A stretch of DNA of 64,000 bases, from NCBI RefSeq assembly GCF_963662255.1, contig NW_026912208.1, positions 146,001-210,000 on the forward strand. Reading direction: 5' to 3'. A model generated the notes under the pieces. It was given only the letters and a program-made list of their open reading frames with translations. It searched no databases and was not told the DNA's origin. A program made the position numbers and the translations under genes. Positions 25,110-34,301 of this stretch are shown piece after piece. This DNA comes from Cinclus cinclus. Its lineage: Eukaryota > Chordata > Aves > Passeriformes > Cinclidae. Positions within the stretch are counted from its first letter, which is position 1; the number at the start of each line of letters is the position of its first letter.

Positions 25110-25885
25110 CTTGAGTTTAGCTTCTTGGGGAAAAGTGACTCCTTTCAAAACCAACTTGCCTGCGTCCCGTCCTGGGCTTTTGCTTACAAAAATTCCATAA
25201 GGACGAGGATTCCTCCCAGACCAAAGCTGCCCCCTCCTCCAAACCTGGCTGCCATCGGAGGCCCAAACGCGCCCTACAAAATGACATCTGCCAAGTGGGC
25301 TCTTGAGTTTGGCTTTCTTGGGAAAAGTGCCTCCTTTCGGAGTCAACTTGCCTGCGGCTCATGCAGGGGTTTTGCCTACAAAAATTCCATAAGGACGAGG
25401 ATTTCTCCCAGACCAAAGCTGCCCCCTCCTCCAAACCTGGCTGCCATCGGAGGCCCAAACGCGCCCTACAAAATGACACCTGCCAAGTGGGCTCTTGAGT
25501 TTGGCTTCTTGGGGAAAATTGCCTCCTTTCGGAGTCAACTTGCCGGCGGCCCATGCAGGGCTTTTGCTACAAAAATTCCATAAGGACGAGGATTTCTCCC
25601 AGAACAAAGCTGCCCCCTCCTCCAAACCTGGCTGCCATCGGAGGCCCAAACGCGCCCTACAAAATGACATCTGCATTGTGGGTTCTTGAGTTTGGCTTCT
25701 TGGGGAAAAGTGCCTCCTTTCGGAGCCAACTTGCCTAACTTGCCTGCGGCCCGTCCTGGGCTTTTGCCTCCAAAAATTCCATAAGGACGAGGATTTCTCC
25801 CAGACCAAAGCTGCCCCCTCCTCCAAACCTGGCTGCCATCGGAGGCCCAAACGCGCCCTACAAAATGACACCTGCCAAGTGGGCT

Positions 25886-26086
25886 CTTGAGTTTGGCTTC
25901 TTGGGGAAAAGTGCCTCCTTTCAAAGCCAACTTGCCTAACTTGCCTGCGGCCCGTCCTGGGCTTTTGCCTACAAAAATTCCAGAAGGACAAGGATTTCTC
26001 CCAGACCAAAGCTGCTCCCTCCTCCAAACCTGGCTGCCATCGGAGGCCCAAACGCGCCCTACAAAATGACACCTGCCAAGTGGGCT
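25886..26086. repeat. Monomer A (201 bp)
   Basis: Diagnostic variants are 'tttcaaagcc', the doubled 9-mer, 'ccagaaggacaagg' (CpG lost to CpA) and 'gctgctccct' in place of 'gctgccccct'. These last two make A the easiest class to follow along the array. Confidence 0.92.
25930..25947. repeat. 9-bp internal tandem duplication that defines the 201-bp class
   Basis: In this monomer acttgccta is followed directly by acttgcctg. The 192-bp class has a single copy ('aacttgcctgcgg'). The difference of 9 bp accounts for the main length step of the family. In class D the second copy has decayed to 'aactagcctg', and in class E to 'aacttgactg'. Confidence 0.93.
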
Positions 26087-26277
26087 CTTGAGTTTGGCTT
26101 CTTGGGGAAAAGTGACTCCTTTCAAAACCAACTTGCCTGCGTCCCGTCCCGGACGTTTGCTACAAAAATTCCATAAGGACGAGGATTCCTCCCAGACCAA
26201 AGCTGCCCCCTCCGCCAAACCTGGCTGCCATCGGAGGCCCAAACGCGCCCTACAAAATGACACCTGCCAAGCGGGCT
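26087..26277. repeat. Monomer B (191 bp)
   Basis: Diagnostic variants are 'gtgactcctttcaaaacc', 'cccgtcccggacgtttgc', the one-base-shorter 'gctac', 'gaggattcctccc', 'ccctccgcc' and the exit 'ccaagcgggct'. It shares the first half with H, so B and H are probably sister monomers. Confidence 0.9.
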
Positions 26278-26355
26278 CTTGAGTTTGGCTTCTTGGGGAA
26301 AAGTGCCTCCTTTCGGAGTCAACTTGCCGGCGGCCCATGCAGGGCTTTTGCCTCC

Positions 26356-26362
26356 AAAAATT
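26356..26362 (+). other. A5TT tract, once per monomer
   Basis: AAAAATT lies in a fixed place in essentially every monomer, so A-tracts recur at about 196-bp spacing through the window. Short A-tracts disfavour or position nucleosomes and can bend DNA; a role here is inference. This entry gives one example position. Confidence 0.6.
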
Positions 26363-26397
26363 CCATAAGGACGAGGATTTCTCCCAGACCAAAGCTG

Positions 26398-26413
26398 CCC
26401 CCTCCTCCAAACC
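26398..26413 (-). other. Candidate two-tier G-quadruplex motif, once per monomer
   Basis: The plus strand reads CCCCCTCCTCCAAACC, so the minus strand has four G-runs of at least two separated by 1-3 bases. The motif is present in nearly every monomer; exceptions include 'ccccctccgcc' in class B and 'ccccctctcc' at 13,524. Two-tier quadruplexes are weak, and folding is not shown by sequence alone. This entry gives one example position. Confidence 0.4.
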
Positions 26414-26429
26414 TGGCTGCCATCGGAGG
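26404..26429. other. Short GC inverted repeat CCTCC/GGAGG, once per monomer
   Basis: CCTCC at 26,404-26,408 can pair with GGAGG at 26,425-26,429 across a 16-base loop. Variants 'atcagagg' and 'atcggtgg' in other monomers weaken it. It may simply reflect base composition. Confidence 0.35.
26416..26424 (-). promoter_or_regulatory. YY1-like core (GATGGCAGC on the minus strand), once per monomer
   Basis: The minus strand reads GATGGCAGC, close to the known YY1 core ATGGCGGC. Class G monomers have 'ctgacatcgg', which destroys it. Binding is inference and the match is short, so this is a weak call. This entry gives one example position. Confidence 0.25.
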
Positions 26430-26469
26430 CCCAAACGCGCCCTACAAAATGACACCTGCCAAGTGGGCT

Positions 26470-26670
26470 CTTGAGTTTGGCTTCTTGCGGAACAGTGCCT
26501 CCTTTCGGAGCCAACTTGCCTAACTAGCCTGCGGCCTGTGCTGGGCTTTTGCCTACAAAAATTCCATAAGGACGAGGATTTCTCCCAGACCAAAGCTGCC
26601 CCCTCCTCCAAACCTGGCTGCCATCAGAGGCCCAAACGCGCCCTACAAAATGACATCTGCCAAGTGGGCT
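26470..26670. repeat. Monomer D (201 bp)
   Basis: Diagnostic variants are 'cttgcggaacagtg' (in some units 'cttggggaaaagtg'), 'cctaactagcctgcggcctg', 'tgtgctgg' and usually 'gccatcagagg'. Confidence 0.9.
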
Positions 26671-26871
26671 CTTGAGTTTGGCTTCTTGGGGAAAAGTGCC
26701 TCCTTTCGGAGCCAAATGGCCTAACTTGACTGCGGCCCGTCCTGGGCTTTTGCCTCCAAAAATTCCATAAGGACGAGGATTTCTCCCAGACCAAAGCTGC
26801 CCCCTCCTCCAAACCTGGCTGCCATCGGAGGCCCAAACGCGCCCCACAAAATGACACCTGCATTGAGGGTT
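26671..26871. repeat. Monomer E (201 bp)
   Basis: Diagnostic variants are 'gccaaatggcc' or 'gccaaattgcc', 'taacttgactgcgg', 'gcgccccac' and the exit 'gcattgagggtt' in place of 'gccaagtgggct'. Confidence 0.9.
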
Positions 26872-27063
26872 CTTGAGTTTGGCTTCCTGGGGAAAAGTGC
26901 CTCCTTTCGGAGTCAACTTGCCTGCGGCCCATGCAGGGCTTTTGCCTACAAAAATTCCAGAAGGACGAGGATTTCTCCCAGACCAAAGCTGCCCCCTCCT
27001 CCAAACCTGGCTGCCATCGGAGGCCCAAACGTGCCCTACAAAATGACACCTGCCAAGTGGGCT
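26872..27063. repeat. Monomer F (192 bp)
   Basis: Diagnostic variants are 'gcttcctggggaaaag', 'cggagtcaacttgcctgcgg', 'cccatgcagggc', 'ccagaaggacg' and 'aaacgtgccc'. Confidence 0.9.
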
Positions 27064-27264
27064 CTTGAGTTTGGCTTCTTGGGTGGAAGTGCCTCCTTTC
27101 AAAGCCAACTTGCCTAATTTGCCTGCGGCCCATGTGGGGTTTTTGCCGACAAAAATTCCATAAGGACGAGGATTTCTCCCAGACCAAAGCTGCCCCTTCC
27201 TCCAAACCTGGCTGACATCGGAGGCCCAAACGCGCCCTACAAAATGACACCTGCCAAGTCGGCT
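27064..27264. repeat. Monomer G (201 bp)
   Basis: Diagnostic variants are 'cttgggtggaagtg', 'cctaatttgcctgcgg', 'cccatgtggggtttttgcc', 'ggctgacatcgg' and the exit 'ccaagtcggct'. A 192-bp G without the doubled 9-mer occurs at 35,672 and at 41,368, and a 191-bp one at 42,154. Confidence 0.88.
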
Positions 27265-27455
27265 CTTGAGTTTGGCTTCTTGGGGAAAAGTGACTCCTTT
27301 CAAAACCAACTTGCCTGCGTCCCGTCCTGGGCTTTTGCTACAAAAATTCCATAAGGACGAGGATTCCTCCCAGACCAAAGCTGCCCCCTCCTCCAAACCT
27401 GGCTGCCATCGGAGGCCCAAACGCGCCCTACAAAATGACATCTGCCAAGTGGGCT
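27265..27455. repeat. Monomer H (191 bp)
   Basis: Diagnostic variants are 'gtgactcctttcaaaacc', 'gcgtcccgtcctgggc', 'ttttgctac' and 'gaggattcctccc'. It differs from B by 'cctgggcttt' in place of 'ccggacgttt'. Confidence 0.9.
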
Positions 27456-27647
27456 CTTGAGTTTGGCTTTCTGGGGAAAAGTGCCTCCTTTCGGAGTCAA
27501 CTTGCCTGCGGCTCATGCAGGGGTTTTGCCTACAAAAATTCCATAAGGACGAGGATTTCTCCCAGACCAAAGCTGCCCCCTCCTCCAAACCTGGCTGCCA
27601 TCAGAGGCCCAAACGCGCCCTACAAAATGACACCTGCCAAGTGGGCT
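27456..27647. repeat. Monomer I (192 bp)
   Basis: Diagnostic variants are 'ggctttctgggg' and 'gcggctcatgcaggggtttt'. It is missing from HOR unit 1. Confidence 0.9.
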
Positions 27648-27839
27648 CTTGAGTTTGGCTTCTTGGGGAAAATTGCCTCCTTTCGGAGTCAACTTGCCGG
27701 CGGCCCATGCAGGGCTTTTGCCTCCAAAAATTCCATAAGGACGAGGATTTCTCCCAGAACAAAGCTGCCCCCTCCTCCAAACCTGGCTGCCATCGGAGGC
27801 CCAAACGCGCCCTACAAAATGACATCTGCATTGTGGGTT
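27648..27839. repeat. Monomer J (192 bp)
   Basis: Diagnostic variants are 'ggggaaaattgcc', 'gccggcggcccatgcagg', 'cccagaacaaagc' and the exit 'gcattgtgggtt'. It shares 'gccggcgg' with C, suggesting a common origin. Confidence 0.9.
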
Positions 27840-28040
27840 CTTGAGTTTGGCTTCTTGGGGTAAAGTGCCTCCTTTCGGAGCCAACTTGCCTAACTTGCCT
27901 GCGGCCCGTCCTGGGCTTTTGAGTACAAAAATTCCATAAGGACGAGGATTTCTCCCAGACCAAAGCTGCCCCCTCCTCCAAACCTGGCTGCCATCGGAGG
28001 CCCAAACGCGCCCTACAAAATGACACCTGCCAAGTGGGCT
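27840..28040. repeat. Monomer K (201 bp)
   Basis: Diagnostic variants are 'cggagccaacttgcctaac' with the doubled 9-mer, and 'gggcttttgagtac'. This copy and the one at 31,162 also carry 'ggggtaaagtg'; most K monomers have 'ggggaaaagtg'. Confidence 0.9.
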
Positions 28041-31000
28041 CTTGAGTTTGGCTTCTTGGGGAAAAGTGACTCCTTTCAAAGCCAACTTGCCTAACTTGCC
28101 TGCGGCCCGTCCTGGGCTTTTGCCTACAAAAATTCCAGAAGGACAAGGATTTCTCCCAGACCAAAGCTGCTCCCTCCTCCAAACCTGGCTGCCATCGGAG
28201 GCCCAAACGCGCCCTACAAAATGACACCTGCCAAGTGGGCTCTTGAGTTTGGCTTCTTGGGGAAAAGTGACTCCTTTCAAAACCAACTTGCCTGCGTCCC
28301 GTCCCGGACGTTTGCTACAAAAATTCCATAAGGACGAGGATTCCTCCCAGACCAAAGCTGCCCCCTCCGCCAAACCTGGCTGCCATCGGAGGCCCAAACG
28401 CGCCCTACAAAATGACATCTGCCAAGCGGGCTCTTGAGTTTGGCTTCTTGGGGAAAAGTGCCTCCTTTCGAGTCAACTTGCCGGCGGCCCATGCAGGGCT
28501 TTTGCCTCCAAAAATTCCATAAGGACGAGGATTTCTCCCAGACCAAAGCTGCCCCCTCCTCCAAACCTGGCTGCCATCGGAGGCCCAAATGCGCCCTACA
28601 AAATGACACCTGCCAAGTGGGCTCTTGAGTTTGGCTTCTTGGGGAAAAGTGCCTCCATTCGGAGCCAACTTGCCTAACTAGCCTGCGGCCTGTGCTGGGC
28701 TTTTGCCTACAAAAATTCCATAAGGACGAGGATTCCTCCCAGACCAAAGCTGCCCCCTCCTCCAAACCTGGCTGCCATCGGAGGCCCAAACGCGCCCTAC
28801 AAAATGACACCTGCCAAGTGGGCTCTTGAGTTTGGCTTCTTGGGGAAAAGTGACTCCTTTCAAAGCCAACTTGCCTAACTTGCCTGCGGCCCGTCCTGGG
28901 CTTTTGCCTCCAAAAATTCCAGAAGGACAAGGATTTCTCCCAGACCAAAGCTGCTCCCTCCTCCAAACCTGGCTGCCATCGGAGGCCCAAACGCGCCCTA
29001 CAAAATGACATCTGCCAAGTGGGCTCTTGAGTTTGGCTTCTTGGGGAAAAGTGACTCCTTTCAAAACCAACTTGCCTGCGTCCCGTCCCGGACGTTTGCT
29101 ACAAAAATTCCATAAGGACGAGGATTCCTCCCAGACCAAAGCTGCCCCCTCCGCCAAACCTGGCTGCCATCGGAGGCCCAAACGCGCCCTACAAAATGAC
29201 ACCTGCCAAGTGGGCTCTTGAGTTTGGCTTCTTGGGGAAAAGTGCCTCCTTTCGGAGTCAACTTGCCGGCGGCCCATGCAGGGCTTTTGCCTCCAAAAAT
29301 TCCATAAGGACGAGGATTTCTCCCAGACCAAAGCTGCCCCCTCCTCCAAACCTGGCTGCCATCGGAGGCCCAAACGCGCCCTACAAAATGACACCTGCCA
29401 AGTGGGCTCTTGAGTTTGGCTTCTTGGGGAAAAGTGCCTCCTTTCGGAGCCAACTTGCCTAACTTGCCTGCGGCCTGTGCTGGGCTTTTGCCTACAAAAA
29501 TTCCATAAGGACGAGGATTTCTCCCAGACCAAAGCTGCCCCCTCCTCCAAACCTGGCTGCCATCAGAGGCCCAAACGCGCCCTACAAAATGACATCTGCC
29601 AAGTGGGCTCTTGAGTTTGGCTTCTTGGGGAAAAGTGCCTCCTTTCGGAGCCAAATTGCCTAACTTGACTGCGGCCCGTCCTGGGCTTTTGCCTCCAAAA
29701 ATTCCAGAAGGACGAGGATTTCTCCCAGACCAAAGCTGCCCCCTCCTCCAAACCTGGCTGCCATCGGAGGCCCAAACGCGCCCCACAAAATGACACCTGC
29801 ATTGAGGGTTCTTGAGTTTGGCATCCTGGGGAAAAGTGCCTCCTTTCGGAGTCAACTTGCCTGCGGCCCATGCAGGGCTTTTGCCTACAAAAATTCCAGA
29901 AGGACGAGGATTTCTCCCAGACCAAAGCTGCCCCCTCCTCCAAACCTGGCTGCCATCGGAGGCCCAAACGTGCCCTACAAAATGACACCTGCCAAGTGGG
30001 CTCTTGAGTTTGGCTTCTTGGGTGGAAGTGCCTCCTTTCAAAGCCAACTTGCCTAATTTGCCTGCGGCCCATGTGGGGTTTTTGCCTACAAAAATTCCAT
30101 AAGGACGAGGATTTCTCCCAGACCAAAGCTGCCCCCTCCTCCAAACCTGGCTGACATCGGAGGCCGAAACGCGCCCTACAAAATGACACCTGCCAAGTCG
30201 GCTCTTGAGTTTGGCCTCTTGGGGTAAAGTGACTCCTTTCAAAACCAACTTGCCTGCGTCCCGTCCTGGGCTTTTGCTACAAAAATTCCATAAGGACGAG
30301 GATTCCTCCCAGACCAAAGCTGCCCCCTCCTCCAAACCTGGCTGCCATCGGAGGCCCAAACGCGCCCTACAAAATGACATCTGCCAAGTGGGCTCTTGAG
30401 TTTGGCTTTCTGGGGAAAAGTGCCTCCTTTCGGAGTCAACTTGCCTGCGGCTCATGCAGGGGTTTTGCCTACAAAAATTCCATAAGGACGAGGATTTCTC
30501 CCAGACCAAAGCTGCCCCCTCCTCCAAACCTGGCTGCCATCGGAGGCCCAAACGCGCCCTACAAAATGACACCTGCCAAGTCGGCTCTTGAGTTTGGCTT
30601 CTTGGGGAAAAGTGACTCCTTTCAAAACCAACTTGCCTGCGTCCCGTCCTGGGCTTTTGCTACAAAAATTCCATAAGGACGAGGATTCCTCCCAGACCAA
30701 AGCTGCCCCCTCCTCCAAACCTGGCTGCCATCGGAGGCCCAAACGCGCCCTACAAAATGACATCTGCCAAGTGGGCTCTTGAGTTTGGCTTTCTGGGGAA
30801 AAGTGCCTCCTTTCGGAGTCAACTTGCCTGCGGCTCATGCAGGGGTTTTGCCTACAAAAATTCCATAAGGACGAGGATTTCTCCCAGACCAAAGCTGCCC
30901 CCTCCTCCAAACCTGGCTGCCATCAGAGGCCCAAACGCGCCCTACAAAATGACACCTGCCAAGTGGGCTCTTGAGTTTGGCTTCTTGGGGAAAATTGCCT

Positions 31001-31362
31001 CCTTTCGGAGTCAACTTGCCGGCGGCCCATGCAGGGCTTTTGCCTACAAAAATTCCATAAGGACGAGGATTTCTCCCAGAACAAAGCTGCCCCCTCCTCC
31101 AAACCTGGCTGCCATCGGAGGCCCAAACGCGCCCTACAAAATGACATCTGCATTGTGGGTTCTTGAGTTTGGCTTCTTGGGGTAAAGTGCCTCCTTTCGG
31201 AGCCAACTTGCCTAACTTGCCTGCGGCCCGTCCTGGGCTTTTGAGTACAAAAATTCCATAAGGACGAGGATTTCTCCCAGACCAAAGCTGCCCCCTCCTC
31301 CAAACCTGGCTGCCATCGGAGGCCCAAACGCGCCCTACAAAATGACACCTGCCAAGTGGGCT
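28041..31362. repeat. HOR unit 7, 17-mer
   Basis: The order is A 28,041, B 28,242, C 28,433, D 28,624, A 28,825, B 29,026, C 29,217, D 29,409, E 29,610, F 29,811, G 30,003, H 30,204, I 30,395, H 30,587, I 30,778, J 30,970, K 31,162. Two inner duplications (A-B-C-D and H-I) explain the six extra monomers. The H-I repeat marks the seam of the 3,322-bp tandem duplication. The two A monomers here have 'gtgactcctttcaaagcc', a B-like start joined to an A body. Confidence 0.9.
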
Positions 31363-33908
31363 CTTGAGTTTGGCTTCTTGGGGAAAAGTGACTCCTTTCA
31401 AAGCCAACTTGCCTAACTTGCCTGCGGCCCGTCCTGGGCTTTTGCCTACAAAAATTCCAGAAGGACAAGGATTTCTCCCAGACCAAAGCTGCTCCCTCCT
31501 CCAAACCTGGCTGCCATCGGAGGCCCAAACGCGCCCTACAAAATGACACCTGCCAAGTGGGCTCTTGAGTTTGGCTTCTTGGGGAAAAGTGACTCCTTTC
31601 AAAACCAACTTGCCTGCGTCCCGTCCCGGACGTTTGCTACAAAAATTCCATAAGGACGAGGATTCCTCCCAGACCAAAGCTGCCCCCTCCGCCAAACCTG
31701 GCTGCCATCGGAGGCCCAAACGCGCCCTACAAAATGACATCTGCCAAGCGGGCTCTTGAGTTTGGCTTCTTGGGGAAAAGTGCCTCCTTTCGAGTCAACT
31801 TGCCGGCGGCCCATGCAGGGCTTTTGCCTCCAAAAATTCCATAAGGACGAGGATTTCTCCCAGACCAAAGCTGCCCCCTCCTCCAAACCTGGCTGCCATC
31901 GGAGGCCCAAATGCGCCCTACAAAATGACACCTGCCAAGTGGGCTCTTGAGTTTGGCTTCTTGGGGAAAAGTGCCTCCATTCGGAGCCAACTTGCCTAAC
32001 TAGCCTGCGGCCTGTGCTGGGCTTTTGCCTACAAAAATTCCATAAGGACGAGGATTCCTCCCAGACCAAAGCTGCCCCCTCCTCCAAACCTGGCTGCCAT
32101 CGGAGGCCCAAACGCGCCCTACAAAATGACACCTGCCAAGTGGGCTCTTGAGTTTGGCTTCTTGGGGAAAAGTGACTCCTTTCAAAGCCAACTTGCCTAA
32201 CTTGCCTGCGGCCCGTCCTGGGCTTTTGCCTCCAAAAATTCCAGAAGGACAAGGATTTCTCCCAGACCAAAGCTGCTCCCTCCTCCAAACCTGGCTGCCA
32301 TCGGAGGCCCAAACGCGCCCTACAAAATGACATCTGCCAAGTGGGCTCTTGAGTTTGGCTTCTTGGGGAAAAGTGACTCCTTTCAAAACCAACTTGCCTG
32401 CGTCCCGTCCCGGACGTTTGCTACAAAAATTCCATAAGGACGAGGATTTCTCCCAGACCAAAGCTGCCCCCTCCGCCAAACCTGGCTGCCATCGGAGGCC
32501 CAAACGCGCCCTACAAAATGACACCTGCCAAGTGGGCTCTTGAGTTTGGCTTCTTGGGGAAAAGTGCCTCCTTTCGGAGTCAACTTGCCGGCGGCCCATG
32601 CAGGGCTTTTGCCTCCAAAAATTCCATAAGGACGAGGATTTCTCCCAGACCAAAGCTGCCCCCTCCTCCAAACCTGGCTGCCATCGGAGGCCCAAACGCG
32701 CCCTACAAAATGACACCTGCCAAGTGGGCTCTTGAGTTTGGCTTCTTGGGGAAAAGTGCCTCCTTTCGGAGCCAACTTGCCTAACTTGCCTGCGGCCTGT
32801 GCTGGGCTTTTGCCTACAAAAATTCCATAAGGACGAGGATTTCTCCCAGACCAAAGCTGCCCCCTCCTCCAAACCTGGCTGCCATCAGAGGCCCAAACGC
32901 GCCCTACAAAATGACATCTGCCAAGTGGGCTCTTGAGTTTGGCTTCTTGGGGAAAAGTGCCTCCTTTCGGAGCCAAATTGCCTAACTTGACTGCGGCCCG
33001 TCCTGGGCTTTTGCCTCCAAAAATTCCAGAAGGACGAGGATTTCTCCCAGACCAAAGCTGCCCCCTCCTCCAAACCTGGCTGCCATCGGAGGCCCAAACG
33101 CGCCCCACAAAATGACACCTGCATTGAGGGTTCTTGAGTTTGGCATCCTGGGGAAAAGTGCCTCCTTTCGGAGTCAACTTGCCTGCGGCCCATGCAGGGC
33201 TTTTGCCTACAAAAATTCCAGAAGGACGAGGATTTCTCCCAGACCAAAGCTGCCCCCTCCTCCAAACCTGGCTGCCATCGGAGGCCCAAACGTGCCCTAC
33301 AAAATGACACCTGCCAAGTGGGCTCTTGAGTTTGGCTTCTTGGGTGGAAGTGCCTCCTTTCAAAGCCAACTAGCCTAATTTGCCTGCGGCCCATGTGGGG
33401 TTTTTGCCTACAAAAATTCCATAAGGACGAGGATTTCTCCCAGACCAAAGCTGCCCCCTCCTCCAAACCTGGCTGACATCGGAGGCCGAAACGCGCCCTA
33501 CAAAATGACACCTGCCAAGTCGGCTCTTGAGTTTGGCTTCTTGGGGAAAAGTGACTCCTTTCAAAACCAACTTGCCTGCGTCCCGTCCTGGGCTTTTGCT
33601 ACAAAAATTCCATAAGGACGAGGATTCCTCCCAGACCAAAGCTGCCCCCTCCTCCAAACCTGGCTGCCATCGGAGGCCCAAACGCGCCCTACAAAATGAC
33701 ATCTGCCAAGTGGGCTCTTGAGTTTGGCTTTCTGGGGAAAAGTGCCTGCTTTCGGAGTCAACTTGCCTGCGGCTCATGCAGGGGTTTTGCCTCCAAAAAT
33801 TCCATAAGGACGAGGATTTCTCCCAGACCAAAGCTGCCCCCTCCTCCAAACCTGGCTGCCATCGGAGGCCCAAACGCGCCCTACAAAATGACACCTGCCA
33901 AGTGGGCT
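30587..33908. repeat. 17-monomer tandem duplication (3,322 bp), copy 2
   Basis: It is nearly identical to 27,265-30,586. Differences I see include 'gcctac' near 31,043 against 'gcctcc' near 27,721, 'gatttctccc' near 32,445 against 'gattcctccc' near 29,123, 'aactagcctaatttg' near 33,368 against 'aacttgcctaatttg', 'ggcttcttggggaaaag' near 33,536 against 'ggcctcttggggtaaag', and 'gcctgctttcgg' near 33,745 against 'gcctcctttcgg'. The list is not complete. Confidence 0.92.
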
Positions 33909-34301
33909 CTTGAGTTTGGCTTCTTGGGGAAAATTGCCTCCTTTCGGAGTCAACTTGCCGGCGGCCCATGCAGGGCTTTTGCCTACAAAAATTCCATAAG
34001 GACGAGGATTTCTCCCAGAACAAAGCTGCCCCCTCCTCCAAACCTGGCTGCCATCGGAGGCCCAAACGCGCCCTACAAAATGACATCTGCCAAGTGGGCT
34101 CTTGAGTTTGGCTTCTTGGGGAAAAGTGCCTCCTTTCGGAGCCAACTTGCCTAACTTGCCTGCGGCCCGTCCTGGGCTTTTGAGTACAAAAATTCCATAA
34201 GGACGAGGATTTCTCCCAGACCAAAGCTGCCCCCTCCTCCAAACCTGGCTGCCATCGGTGGCCCAAACGCGCCCTACAAAATGACACCTGCCAAGTGGGC
34301 T
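31363..34301. repeat. HOR unit 8, 15-mer
   Basis: The order is A 31,363, B 31,564, C 31,755, D 31,946, A 32,147, B 32,348, C 32,539, D 32,731, E 32,932, F 33,133, G 33,325, H 33,526, I 33,717, J 33,909, K 34,101. The length, 2,939 bp, is unit 7 without the second H-I pair. The monomer before K ends in 'gccaagtgggct' where J normally has 'gcattgtgggtt'. Confidence 0.9.

Larger units (their letters stand above)
22936..25885. repeat. HOR unit 5, 15-mer with D-E-F-G doubled
   Basis: The order is A 22,936, B 23,137, C 23,328, D 23,520, E 23,721, F 23,922, G 24,114, D 24,315, E 24,516, F 24,717, G 24,909, H 25,110, I 25,302, J 25,494, K 25,685. The length, 2,950 bp, equals 2,155 plus 795. Because the same H and J length variants occur as in unit 4, the run E-F-G-H-I-J-K-A-B-C-D-E-F-G from 21,566 is matched at an offset of 2,950 bp from 24,516. 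Confidence 0.88.
26278..26469. repeat. Monomer C (192 bp)
   Basis: Diagnostic variants are 'cggagtcaacttgccggcgg', 'cccatgcagggc' and 'gcctccaaaaattccataag'. A shortened 191-bp form with 'cctttcgagtc' occurs at 28,433 and 31,755. Confidence 0.9.
25886..28040. repeat. Reference 11-mer HOR unit A-K, 2,155 bp
   Basis: This is the most complete unit: A 201, B 191, C 192, D 201, E 201, F 192, G 201, H 191, I 192, J 192 and K 201 bp. Every derivative unit in domain 2 can be described against it. Adjacent monomers differ from each other much more than the same letter differs between units, which is the defining property of a higher-order repeat. That comparison is by eye, from shared diagnostic variants. 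Confidence 0.92.
27265..30586. repeat. 17-monomer tandem duplication (3,322 bp), copy 1
   Basis: The order is H I J K A B C D A B C D E F G H I. The same 17 monomers follow directly at 30,587-33,908, at a constant offset of 3,322 bp. Private variants are shared by both copies: 'ggggtaaagtg' in K, 'cctttcgagtc' in C, 'gcctccattcgg' in D, 'aggccgaaacgcg' in G and 'gcatcctgggg' in F. Such private marks mean very recent duplication. Confidence 0.93.

Noticed and set aside
26363..26370. SRF CArG box at 'ccataagg'
   Set aside because: There are only four A/T bases between CC and GG; the CArG box needs six.
26410..26430. CTCF site on the minus strand around 'gatggcagc'
   Set aside because: Only the 'tggcag' part fits; the upstream half of the CTCF core does not match.
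27265..33908. Treating the 3,322-bp duplication as an assembly artefact
   Set aside because: Scattered single-base differences between the copies argue for two real copies, although only long reads could settle this.
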